Assembly (NCBI GenBank): GCA_023238725.1
Contig: CM041550.1
Coordinates: forward strand, 9,998,440-10,062,439
Reading direction: 5' to 3'
Source of the DNA: Scortum barcoo
Lineage: Eukaryota > Chordata > Actinopteri > Centrarchiformes > Terapontidae
DNA: 64,000 bases
Under the pieces are notes generated by a model, which made no database searches, had not been told where the DNA came from, and saw only the letters and a program-made list of their open reading frames with translations. Both the position numbers and the translations under genes were made by a program. Positions 21,590 to 32,799 of this stretch are shown here, piece after piece; the first letter of the stretch is position 1, and the number at the start of each line of letters is the position of its first letter.

Positions 21590-24500
21590 CAAGATTTTTA
21601 CTCCTTTCCTGATGGTGCGACATATGCTGGACATTCTTTTAATCTGTGTATGAAAGACACTGCCAGCAATCCAGATCCCAGCCCTCACCATTGATTTGTG
21701 CTTCTTTTTTTTCCAGAATCCATGACTCATACTAAATGCCTGCAGTGCTGAATATCTGCTGACTCCTGGTCGGACTGACAATTGAAAATGTAGATGAGAC
21801 GTGTGGCCCTCCCTCCTTTACCTCTCTCTCCCACCCCTCTGATGCCAAAAGAAAAAAAAACAAAACTTTAGCATAGCTTCCCATGATCTTCTGTATATCA
21901 CAGGGTGAAGAGCTACAAGCACCTCTGCAAGAATTTTAAAGACCCAATAATGCAGCTGGTCTTCTTGCAATGAAAAGGCCAGTGGTGCTGACAGTCTGCT
22001 GTAAGATGAATAAGGAAACACATAAGAATCCTCAAAGCGTGAGTTGTCAAATCCTATCACCGAACCAAACACTAAATTTAATGCTTGAAATGAGTAACTC
22101 AGTTCAAGATTTCAGGCTAACTAAATCTCGTTGTATCTTCTCTTTAAATACAGTGCCTTTTAGAGGAGAAACGTATCTGAAATAACTTATCTCTATATTA
22201 TTATTTTTATTGTGAGGTGGTCGGGGGGAGGGGGGCATGTGAAGTTAGTGTGTATGCAACTGAATTCCTGCCCCCTGGCTGTTTATTCATTTTGCATGAG
22301 ATATGGGAAGCCTCCAAACAAACTGGAGACCAATTCACTTCATTTTAAAAGCAAACTACCGCAACTGCTGGGGCCCAAACAGAAGCAGCTCAGAAAACAT
22401 GGGGGTATCATTAAAAGCAGCTTGCAGGGAAGAATGCACAGCAAATGGGGATATATATTTTTTCATTCACCTGCTAAACTGCTATAATGCTGCTATACTG
22501 GACTAGCAGTCACCTGAACATCTGCAAATGTACTCTTAAGTTTCACACAATACATAACCTTCATGACTCTGAGGACATGACTGCCATGTGACCTCCATGA
22601 ATCTCAAATGTCATATAGACGTGAAACCACAAAGGTTTACATGGATTTAACTTCCTGTGAACCTGCGTCTGCATATGAGGACATTACAGGACAAGACAAA
22701 ATGCAAAGTTTATTTATTATACTTATTAGGTCCTACTAATCCAAAATAGCTAGGATAAATAAAAAATGTACAGCAAACTAAAGCTTGAGTCTCAGGAGGT
22801 TAAAGATTTCTCACAAGTCGACAGAACAGGTGAAGCATTTTTTGGATGAGTGACAAAAACAGCAGGTACCATACAGTTGCCCTTGTTTTTTTGCTACTAC
22901 ATTTACTTTTACCCAAATTACTGGGAATTGTCATAGAGAGCCAGAGATGGGGTGACTACGTCAACAGCCCCTATTTGTCTTATATTACCAGGACCTTTTT
23001 GATCAACATTGTTGATATTTCTTGCTGTTTACCATTTTGTTAGAGTCACAATCCTGAAGGATTAAAATAACAGTGGCGAAAAGATAATGACACTCAAGCC
23101 ATCTGGAGCACTAAAAGAGAATGGTAGGCTCCAAATTTGCCCTGAGGGCAAAACATTCGATGGCCTTGTCATAGAAGATAAGTTCACCAAAAATGAAAGT
23201 GCCAGTTTCCTTTTCGTATTCTTAAAGTTATTCTGCTGCACTCACAGCATAGCAGAAAATGTAAGCCCAACTTTAACCCCCACATAAAAATGCACCTTTA
23301 CTAGCCACATTAAATCCAATTTCCTCTTTCCTACATGAAAGCGCACATTCTCATGCAAGTCCCATCATCCCATAAGAATGATTTATGTTTTTACCTATGA
23401 CTGCACACAAACAATTTACAAGGTGAAAAAATACAACATTAAGGTTTAGCCACTGAGAGCAAACAACCTGCACACTGCATCACATCATACCAACAGTTTG
23501 TGCTGCAGATCAGGTTCAGGAGGAGGAAGAGGAGAGGAAACAAAAACCTAAAAAACCGAACAGCTTCAGTCCTCCTTACCACAGACTGTTGAATTCTCTG
23601 GAATGATACTGGACTTCTGAACACATTCACCTGATGTTTTGATAATGTGACAGAAAGCATGGTCTAACAAGTCAGTATAACATCCTTTATAGGTGTTAAT
23701 TCATCTGATGATAGTATTTAATTATGATATAATTTGTACTAATCAGACCATTCAGCCCTCAATGGAAGCATTTGTGGTTGCCGCCTGTTTGCAGGCTATA
23801 TATTGGTATCACCCCATGGAGCCTTTCTGTTCAGTGCAAGTCACTGGAAAAAGTAGACTACAGGAAGATGAACTGCTTTACTTTCATTTTTTATCAGCAC
23901 ATTTTTGCTAACTACTCCATGGCATTGTTGTGCACATGACAACGAAGTCTTGAATCTTTGGATCTTGTACCTGTTAGCATGCCCTGCCCTCTTGTGGGCT
24001 AAAAGATGTATAATTCCCCCCAAAAAATCAGTACCCAGTGCAAAGAAAGAAAATTTGAACTTCCAGGCACTACTTAAGAACAGAAAGCTTAACATATTAA
24101 GATCTTTAAAAACAGCATTTTCTCTTTTGTCACCTGTATGAACATACATCCTAAGCCAATAGCATGGCTTGATTGAGGGCCAACACTGCAGGTCCTGAGT
24201 CCATCAAAGATCCATGATATTGCAGATGCCACCAAGGAGTGGAAAGCATAACTGAGCGTGGCCTGGTTCAGAAACATGGCTGTCACTAAAGAGTCCTGGC
24301 TGGTTCTGAACTGATAATATTCTCAATTACAAGCAGTAATGGAGAATATATCAGCCAGCAATGCCTGGCGGGTAAGAACGAGGCACCTTTTTTTTTTTTT
24401 TACCCACCTGTGTGTGCCAGCACAATTTAAGCATTAGCCAGCAGCATCGGGGTGCTTGAAAATGACATCAGTTACTCATTATTTCTCATTTTAAATATGA

Positions 24501-26630
24501 CTTTTAACAAGCAGCCAGTATAAGGATTGGGTGTAGAAGTGGAAGTTTTCCTCCCAACTCTGATAAAAATTACTCTCGAATGTAGACTTAACCAGCAGCT
24601 AGCGAGAGGCAAAAGACACAACCTGTACGTAAGACTACTTTGTTGTTAACAGATAGCATTTTTCTCTCCTTTTTGATGCCGGTAACCACCTACATACCAG
24701 ATTTGATACGTATGTCCACAGCCTGTCTATTAAATGCATAGAGACATAATTGGTCTCAAGAATGTCGAAGTAAAGAAGCATCGGCAGGATTAGTAACGGT
24801 ATTGTCATTAGTGAAACAAACAAACTTTGCCAGGCAATTATATTTCATGTGTATTTCCTGGGCAGTCTCATTAAGTCCCTGTTTGTTGGAGACCAGTCCA
24901 GGATGAGAGGACTGAGAAAGGTCAATGCATGTGTTTCCCTGTTTGAATATGCTGTGGCTGTTACGGTGTATGGAGTGTTGTCCGGTCACATGCATGTCTT
25001 TACTTGCATTGTACTGTTAACCTTTACCACAAAAATATAACGGGAATGTACATTTTGATTTTTTTCATGTTTGCATGTGGAGTGTTTTTTTCTTTGTCCT
25101 TCTGTGACCTGAATATCCATCTGGCCCGCAAGTCCCAATTCTCTTAATTCTTCTTGGTAGTCAGGAGGCCTCCCAGAAGAGCTTGAAGTGAGCGTACACA
25201 AGATCCTCCTACATGGAGGCCTTTTACTGAAGCCTTTTATTTGAATTATGTTCAGGGATTGGACGCAACAAATAATTTGACAGAGCATGCAACACTGAAA
25301 CAGAATTTCCACAGGCCCACACAACCGGTACGGACAGATAATTAACGGCAACGCCTCAGCTCACTCCAGTTATCTGGAGCTTTTATTCTCTGATTTACCT
25401 CAACTAATAAACAACTGGTTAGTTAAAGCGCCAGTGTGTAAATTTGGGAGATTCTCCTAATCTTGCCGACTGAAAGAGCTCTTACTTGGAAAATTAGAGC
25501 CAATACACTTTATAGCTCCCTGCTTGTCTAACTACAGTGCACACCAACTTGCCTCCAAAGACCCCACAGCATCTTTTGGTCTAATTTTTTAGTTTTGAAC
25601 TCACTTATCTTCATTGCTTTTCTCCTGTTTACTTATCTTTTGTGTAAACTCTTATCTTATTGCTTGGCCATTCAGTTGTTGTCTATCCGCCGTTACGTCC
25701 GTTTTGAGTTTAATTGAAACGCCATCAGGTACTCAGTCCTGATGGGTTGTTTAGGCGGGATTGGTTGTTTTTTTTTTCACAGATTATCTGTCTCATGTAC
25801 TACTGTTAGGACACAGAGACAGTTTTAGCAAACATGATTAAAAGTTATTTCTAAATAAGTCACTTACTTGTACATTGATTGTACATCCTTGTGTCTGAAA
25901 GTAAATGCCTCCTGATGGCAGCAATGATAAGATAAGATAAGCCCAGCTCTCAACATGCCTCTTAACGTTTTCATAACACATGTCTGTAGGCTTAGAGAGA
26001 CTCATTACACCATAATGTGCTATCTGTTTTTTTGGATTGACTGAATGCCAAAGTAAGGTTCTGTGAGCGCCTGCAGAGAAAAGATGCTTGATTAACCTTT
26101 TGTTGCGTGAAGTTGTTGCCTCTATATCCTTTTTAACACCGTCGAGCATAGCTTTTTTTATGAGACAGCTGGGTAAATCTCTGAAGGCCATGCACTTCAT
26201 CTTTCAATATATGCCAGCAAGCAAAGAGGACTTCACCGCTCTCACCAGTCCACAGTCTGCCAATTTCTACTGTGCGAGCGCAGATGAATTGAGAATCCCT
26301 GTGTAGCAGACAAAGACACGGAAACTTGGCTTTTCCTCCTGTGGCTGTGTGAATGGGAGGATACAGTGCAGAGAAAGACACTTCTAAAGCCTGTAAAGCT
26401 CTGTATGACATCACTGGAGAAGCACAGTAAGATCTCATATCGCCATTAGTAAGCTTCTCATCTTGGACAAACTCTGCTTCTGTCACAGTTGTCACTCGTG
26501 CGCCAAACTTCAGGGGGTGGATGCAATATGGTGAACACTTGTTTTATGTATTCCAGTCAGTGTAGTAACCTTGCACAAGTGCTGCTTGTTAAGATTATAC
26601 TAGGGTATTCAGCTTTTCAGTCAGACAGTT
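21590..26630. other. Long unique non-coding stretch
   Basis: No protein-coding exon could be supported over about 5 kb. Frames of 60-121 codons occur on both strands with no shared domain, spacing or splice logic. Faint fish-repeat words appear near 23180-23210 (AGTTCACCAAAAATGAAAG) and 25430-25460 (GCCAGTGTGTAAATTTGG), too degraded to classify. A GGTGGTCGGGGGGAGGGGGG patch lies near 22216-22236. Confidence 0.55.
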
Positions 26631-26634
26631 TGAC

Positions 26635-26663
26635 TGATTGATTGATTGATTGATTGATTGATT
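26635..26663. repeat. (TGAT)n microsatellite
   Basis: Seven TGAT units without interruption. Confidence 0.97.
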
Positions 26664-26669
26664 ACATTG

Positions 26670-28290
26670 TGAGAACACTGCTTAACAAGTACTGACATTC
26701 ATAGTCAGAATGAAAGGAGGTTTGTTACGCTTGATGTGTTAATACATGTTGCATGTACAGGAAATACATGAGAATGCATAATGCAAAGCTCTGATGCATT
26801 ATCTTGTCATCACAACTTTCCAGCCTGCTCCTTGCACTTCACCCAAGCAAGTGCAGCACGCTCATGAAGAAAGCAGAAATGTTTGTTTTCAGAGTATGTT
26901 TGCAGTCCAGTGTCTTTGTTGGCTGTTCGTCACGCTGATGAAGTAAACATGCAGGTTAATGATAAAAGCGACATTGTGTGATTGGCTATATTGACATTCA
27001 AACTGCCATTTAAAAGGAGTGCTCAGTGAGAGGGTTAAAGTCTTTTTTACTTTACTGACACACTTTTGCCAATGGCAACTACTAAGAGAGAATGGGACAA
27101 AGGGCGGATCTTTTCTGTCGTAGTCTTACTTTGTTTGATTTGTTTTCCCCAAAGCAGGATTGACAGATTTCTTTGGCCACTTGGGGGCAGTGGAACAAGC
27201 TGCAGACACAGCTATGATATTGTCAAAGCAGTAATAGTACGTTGCAGGCCATAAAGCCAAATAAAAGTGCAGCTTTAAGATTTAAGTAGATGCACTTAAC
27301 GACCATTTTTTTAGTTATAGCATGTTCCCATAGAGCGCCGGCTCACTTCTGTTTTTATGTTTTGTGAAAAATAACATTTAAAAAAACAAAAAAAAAACCT
27401 CAAAAAAACAAAGGGGTGTATATATTAGATATAGGTGTGTGTTTCAGCACAAGCAGTGGCATTTTTTGTCCCAACACAAAGATGACATGCTCCCAGCATG
27501 AAAGATCATTGAGTTGGTAAATGGCATTGCATCCACTCAGAACCATGCAAGAAGCTGTGACACATTCACTCATAGTAATGTCAGCGCTATGGGCGGAAGC
27601 CGCTGGTATTCTCTCTCAAATGCTGAGTACGTTCTCGAAATAACAGCAGATCTCTGACATTTACCCAGATGGGGACAGACAGTGCTCGTCACTGAAACTA
27701 TGTGCGGGCTTAAAGCAATAGGACATCAGTTGAGCAGCGAAATGCTCTCACATACTTGGGTCAAAACAACTGAAGATTCTTCAGCATGTAAATAACAAAT
27801 TGATTCTCTATGCGTTTTGTTTTAATAAAGCAAACAAATTATTTCGCCTCCAGTTTAGTAATTAAAGGTAAAAGGCTTGAAGTGAAACATGGATGGTTGG
27901 CTATGCATAATTATTACACTTGTGAGTCATGTACATTTCAAATGGGAACTTTTAAACTATTGAATACTCATGAATATGCCTGTGCTAGTGGATATTTATT
28001 GTGATTACCTTTCATAAAACAAAACAAAATCTGTTCATGTATGAGAAAGATTAAGGTCAAGTGCTTATTTTCTGATCTGTTTCGACTTCTATTTTTAAAT
28101 AGTCTTTTTATGTTTTTTATGTTAGATATTTAATTATTATGTTTTATGTCATGCATTGTCCAGATGAAATACTTCATGAGTCACGAAGTTGCATGTCATA
28201 CCAGTCAATCAGCTGTCCTCTCTTGGGTTATTGGCATTTATCTTTTTCATGTATTGTAAAAATCTACCTAGGTTGACTATGAATAGCTCC
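26670..28290. other. Unique non-coding DNA
   Basis: No gene is supported. A CCACTTGGGGGCAGTGGAAC word near 27178-27198 is common in fish repeats but the surrounding element is too decayed to name. The 62-codon frame there is chance. Confidence 0.5.
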
Positions 28291-28299
28291 CATTTCAGT

Positions 28300-28570
28300 A
28301 TTTCAAGATGCTACTGGATATCTTTGCATGATTCAGCACCTGTAATGCTGGCTTGGAAGTAAAACGCGCTACCTGTGTCTGTGAACTGCGCCGACAGGGA
28401 AATCCCTGTCTAATGACTGAACATACATAATATCTCAAAGGGGAGTGAGCGCCTCAGAGGTCTCAAAAGAGGGAGAGGGTATGCAATATAAAGTCACAGA
28501 GCACAGGGCAGAACAAACGCTAAATGAGAAGAGAGTAATTACATTATTTTAACAGCTACATTAATTGCTT
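28300..28570. promoter_or_regulatory. Candidate regulatory block
   Basis: Repeat-free, high-complexity sequence with TTTGCATGATTC, GAGTAATTACATTA and ACATTAATTGCTTC words (POU and homeodomain types) and a local rise in CpG near 28365-28395. No coding frame. Inferred from texture only. Confidence 0.22.
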
Positions 28571-28679
28571 CTTTTGATGTGATATCACACCCAGAACCTT
28601 TTTTTTTCTGTTTTGTTCCTCTGGGCTCGCACCGTGGTCTAACTGTTTTGTTTTTTTTTCTATGTACAACTATAGAGTA

Positions 28680-29060
28680 ATAATTAGCCAGCAAAGCAAT
28701 TAATGAAACAAACAGCAATCACATCAACCGTGCAGTCACCCAATCCACCAGCCAACAAAGCAGACAGTCTCTCCTTCAGTCAACCATCCATCCGCCAATC
28801 TAAAACATTACATATTCAGCCAATAATTTAAATGCAAAATCCATCATTTAGATAACCAGCCAACTAAACATCCAACACCATCTTACTGGTAACTAGCCAA
28901 AAATCTAGGCAGTAATACTCATGCATCCAGCAGACCACCCAAAGAAGCCCACAGCCAGCAAGCACAATAACCATCTAAATAATGTACCTAGCTGGTAATT
29001 CAAACAGTTGGTTATCCATCCAAGAAACCAGTATTCCTGCTAATTTCCAGCCATTTCCAT
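28680..29060. repeat. Degenerate CAGCCAAC/CCATCCA-type tandem array
   Basis: Over about 380 bp the words CCAGCCAAC, CCATCC, AACCAGC and CTAGCC recur at irregular short intervals (near 28740, 28778, 28855, 28895, 28945, 29015). The pattern suggests a very old short tandem repeat eroded by mutation. No coding capacity. Confidence 0.45.
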
Positions 29061-29119
29061 CTCTGTACCCACAACCAGGATGATAATTATGTAGCTACCT
29101 GCCGAGGGGAAAACACCTC

Positions 29120-29220
29120 TGACCCGGAAGTAACGTCAGTCAGGAACGCAAGAGGGAGAGACAGGTGGAGAACCAAGACTTTTATACCCTGCCTGCCTCT
29201 CCTCACTGATTGGCTGACAA
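29120..29220 (-). promoter_or_regulatory. Promoter-like cluster: CCAAT, TATA, CRE and ETS words
   Basis: On the minus strand an AGCCAATCAG box (plus 29206-29215) is followed about 22 bp on by TATAAAAG (29186-29179), giving an expected start near 29150. Further along are TGACGT (29133-29138) and, on the plus strand, CCGGAAGT (29124-29131), an ETS site. This arrangement resembles an RNA polymerase II core promoter or an LTR promoter. No LTR ends with target duplication were found and no downstream exon is recognisable. Transcription is inferred. Confidence 0.4.
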
Positions 29221-29339
29221 TACTCCCAGCAGTACCACAACATAGAAAACATTTCTATGCTGCTACAATTATAATCTACCGAACAGCTGTAATTGTGTTT
29301 CCTTCCCCAGTCTAAATATAGTGTCATCCTCTACATTTG

Positions 29340-31780
29340 AATAGTCGCCCTTTTTTGCTTGCAGTTGCTGAGCTTTCTTCCTGACAATGAAAAAAACATG
29401 ATGTTTTGTCTGTGTCTCTGAGTTATTCTGATTTATCAGCCCCTTGTTGGCCTGCTTTACTGGTCTGGCATTGATACCTGATTGTTATCTTCAGTGTTAC
29501 GCCAAGAATCAACACCCAAAACCTTTGTTTTGTTTGTGATTGAAGAAACAGGAGACGCCAGCCCAAAAAACACTTGAGCAACCAACCATCCAATAAAGTG
29601 CACCAGTACTGAAACTGAATACAGAATTAAAATGCTTCAATGCATATGAGGGGGATTTATCAAGACAAAGAGCTAAAACTCAAAAGGAATTATTGTCATG
29701 ATTGTGTATGAAGTTTAATCACAAACTACAGAAAGTAGAATAACTAATTTTGAAATGTATTCTGAAAAATTCTCCGTAATTAGTGACTATCCTCCTTTGT
29801 TAGCCAACCAGCGAGCCAGATGCTCCCCATTAGCCCCATCCCAACTTGGCAGATGTAGCCAAATTTTCTTTTAGTTTCCCCAGCTGCTTTCTTTATTCTA
29901 AAGCCCTTTGCCTTCCCTGTCCTCTCCTACCCTGTCTCCTCACTAATTACTCATGCAGTTAATGAATGTACAACTATGCGCACCATGGATTCTGTGGGAG
30001 AAAAACCAGAAATTGGGCAAATGTGAGCTTTGGGCTTAATCTTTTTTCATCTTACACAGTAATACTATATATAGATACAGTCAAGTTGTGTAAAACAAGC
30101 CAAACAGTGGCCCATTATTTCTGTGGTCTGTCATGGCTTATGCATGGGGCTTTAGTGAGAGTTTGAATGCCCCAAGTCCTCGTTGGTGCACCTTTCGTTG
30201 AAGCGGTTCACACATGCTTGGAGTCATGTGCTATCTTTGAGGACACCACCTCTACTTTTTCAAAGGCTGCACAGCGCAACATGGCACATTACTATTCGGG
30301 GGCTATGTCTGCGTCTCAACCAAACCAAGAAGTGATCAAATCTCTCCTAAAATGAGGACGAAGAAGGGTACAGGAGGGTGACAGCTTGTATGAGGAGGCC
30401 TTGTTGAAATCTCCCTGTGAAGAGAGATAAAAGGAGAAAGTAAAGTGTTGGACACTCTTTGGGTTAATTGCATTTGACATCCATCCTTGCTGTGCGTGCC
30501 TCTCCTCTGAGGTTGCGCTCTGTAAGACAGGACAAAGTATGGGATTGGGTGCAGATGAACAGGGGGAATCTTGAAGCCGTGTGTCAGAGAAAGGGTATTG
30601 TAAGGATACATAGGTTTCACTTTGATCATGATGAATGTTCAGCTGACGCTGCCTTCCTTTTTGGTCTCCAAGGAGACTGTGGGGGAGGGAGGTTTAATAT
30701 TTGACGTCTCATACAAGAGCTGGATGGGGGAGAGTTGAGCTCGTCATAGCAGGAGTTTGTAATGTCTGTAAGTTGAATCATGTTTTTTGCTTTTGACATG
30801 AACATTAAATGTCAGGTTGTATGATACTTCATGTTACTATGTTCATGAAGATTTCATACTATTTTCGAGTTCTGAGAAAATTTGTGCTATGTGTGCATTA
30901 AAGCCTTACACTGATATCTGATAATGGCATGTAAGAAGATTACACACAGGGTCAAGGCCCATTGGTTTTTCCAGCACAATCACCTCCTTTGAGAAGTTTC
31001 AGCTAACCACTCTTAATGGAGTATAAGTACATTTTCATGACATGCAGCCTCCATATATCATGTACCCAATTAAAAGTTTCCCATGCCAAAGATCATGTGC
31101 TTTATGTTCCAACTGGAACATTTTGAGCAGCAGCAGCTAATGTGAAATGAGAGTGCATTAAGGGCTAGAGAGCAAAAAGACAGATGGATGGAAAGAAATA
31201 TAGAGTGCATCACAGAAAAAGGAATGTCCCTTAACATTCCCTACCATTCTCCCACTTTAAATCAATACAAAAACCTTGCTTTTTTCCCTCTGAACCCAAA
31301 ATACAATTTTAATGGCTCTGTATAAATCCCCCCCTTGGCCAAGAATAGTAAAGGCCCATCTCTCCTGGTGATGCTTTGCCATCTTTCGGTATTTTGTCAC
31401 CTATATTCGCATAAGCTTTTATTGTCCCAGCCGTTTATGTGGATCAATTTGCATTAAAATGATATTGGCAGCCACGCCTGGACAGCTGGACACTGCTGTT
31501 ACCCACAAATCCCTGCTATACCCTATTTGGGAGCAATAATACTTTCCGTTTCCTCAGAATAATTTTCAGACCGAATTAGTCTGACTCCCGCAAGCTAGAC
31601 ACATGCCAGAGCAGACTGTGAATGAGACTGAGTGAAACCCTCTTCATCCCGGAGCCGCGAGGCAGAAATGCGAATGCTTAATGTTGTTGTTTTTATGGAG
31701 AGATTGGGATCTACATGTGGCCTGATTCACTCAGCAATTCATTTGAGTCAGTCGATGAGTCAGCCAGACAAAATTTCAAC
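29340..31780. other. Unique non-coding DNA
   Basis: No gene or clear repeat recognised. The 97-codon minus frame at 30336-30629 and the 62-78-codon plus frames overlap and have no domain. 31620-31780 is high-complexity and could be regulatory, but nothing specific supports it. Confidence 0.5.
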
Positions 31781-31794
31781 TTCTGTCTCTCACA

Positions 31795-32040
31795 TGCATT
31801 TGTCAGCCCGCTCTCCCTCTCTCTCCCTCTCACTCATTCACTCGCCCACCCACTCACTCATTTAATGTCTCCCTCGTGCTCGCAGCCATTCACTCAATCC
31901 GGCTCCATCGATTGTTGGCCACCTCACGCATTCAGAGCAACGCGTTCACTGATTCATAACCTCCCTAATTTACTTTCTCATTCAGCTGTTCACTCGTGCA
32001 CTGCCTTCACGCTGCTGTTCACTCGCTCACCGCATCGTGC
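31795..32040. repeat. CT-rich tract and degenerate CACTCATT-type repeat
   Basis: A (CTCTCCCT)n tract at about 31809-31832 runs into repeated CACTCA, TTCACTC and CTCGCC words through about 32030. A 111-codon frame (31715-32050) rich in Ser, His and Leu is an artefact of this composition. Confidence 0.6.
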
Positions 32041-32469
32041 AGTGGTGTAACATGTAGCTACAGGCTAGTGGTGGCTTTACAGTATCTCTCACCCAGATCA
32101 AATTATGTTACACTGATTGCCCAGAAACTATTTCCTTTGAATGCATAATGGGTTGGTCATGTTAAAAATAGCATGTTACATAATGACAAACACTCACAGA
32201 CTGAAGACAACACATCAGGCTTTTGTCTGGCAATTTGTTGGGGCGGATTAAGAAGCTGTGCATGCATGGACTGTACAAACATCTTCATATGATGGCATTA
32301 ACCACATTTAAAACAATTAAAATAGCAGCGTGACAAGATAAGAATAGAGATGGAGATAATGATCAGCGTGGGTTGTCCAAAGATGATGCTTAAACTGCCT
32401 TTATGGAATATCAAGACTGTAAGTCCACAGTCGTGCCAGTGGCTTTATGAGGGTGTACATGGGCACAGC

Positions 32470-32790
32470 GGTGCTTTGAGTTAAATGCTAATGTCAGCAT
32501 GCTAACATACTCACAATACTAACATACTCACAATTGGCACAAGCAAAACTACATCAAAATTAAACACACAAATTGTAATTTTGACCTGATAATTTGATTA
32601 AACTTTATTAAAATGCAGGGGATCTTCAAAGTGATTAGAATGTACCCCCCAACAATCTATCCAATAGTTAAAAATAAAAAATATACACCTGTTGGTGGAA
32701 CAAGAGGAAAAGTCAGGGGATTACCAAATGATGTACGATTCATCCTGCGGGTAACATGAATGTCTCAGTCACACAAAATTTAAGTCATAA
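32470..32790 (+). repeat. Copy of the teleost interspersed repeat family
   Basis: Starts with GCTAATGTCAGCATGCTAAC and a duplicated ACATACTCACAAT word, then TTTTGACCTGATAATTTG, AAAAGTCAGGGGATTACC and ATGAATGTCTCAGTCA. This order matches the family at 11.5 and 21.3 kb. Non-coding. Confidence 0.65.
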
Positions 32791-32799
32791 ATGCTGTCA

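Noticed and set aside
28680..29060. Possible CRISPR-like spacing of recurring words
   Set aside because: Repeats are short, imperfect and irregularly spaced, in vertebrate DNA; an eroded simple repeat explains them.
29050..29350. Promoter-like block as a complete solo LTR
   Set aside because: I searched by eye for TG...CA ends with a matching 4-6-bp duplication and found none, so only the motif cluster is reported.
31715..32050. 111-codon Ser/His/Leu-rich frame
   Set aside because: Explained by the CTCTCC and CACTCA simple repeats it runs through.
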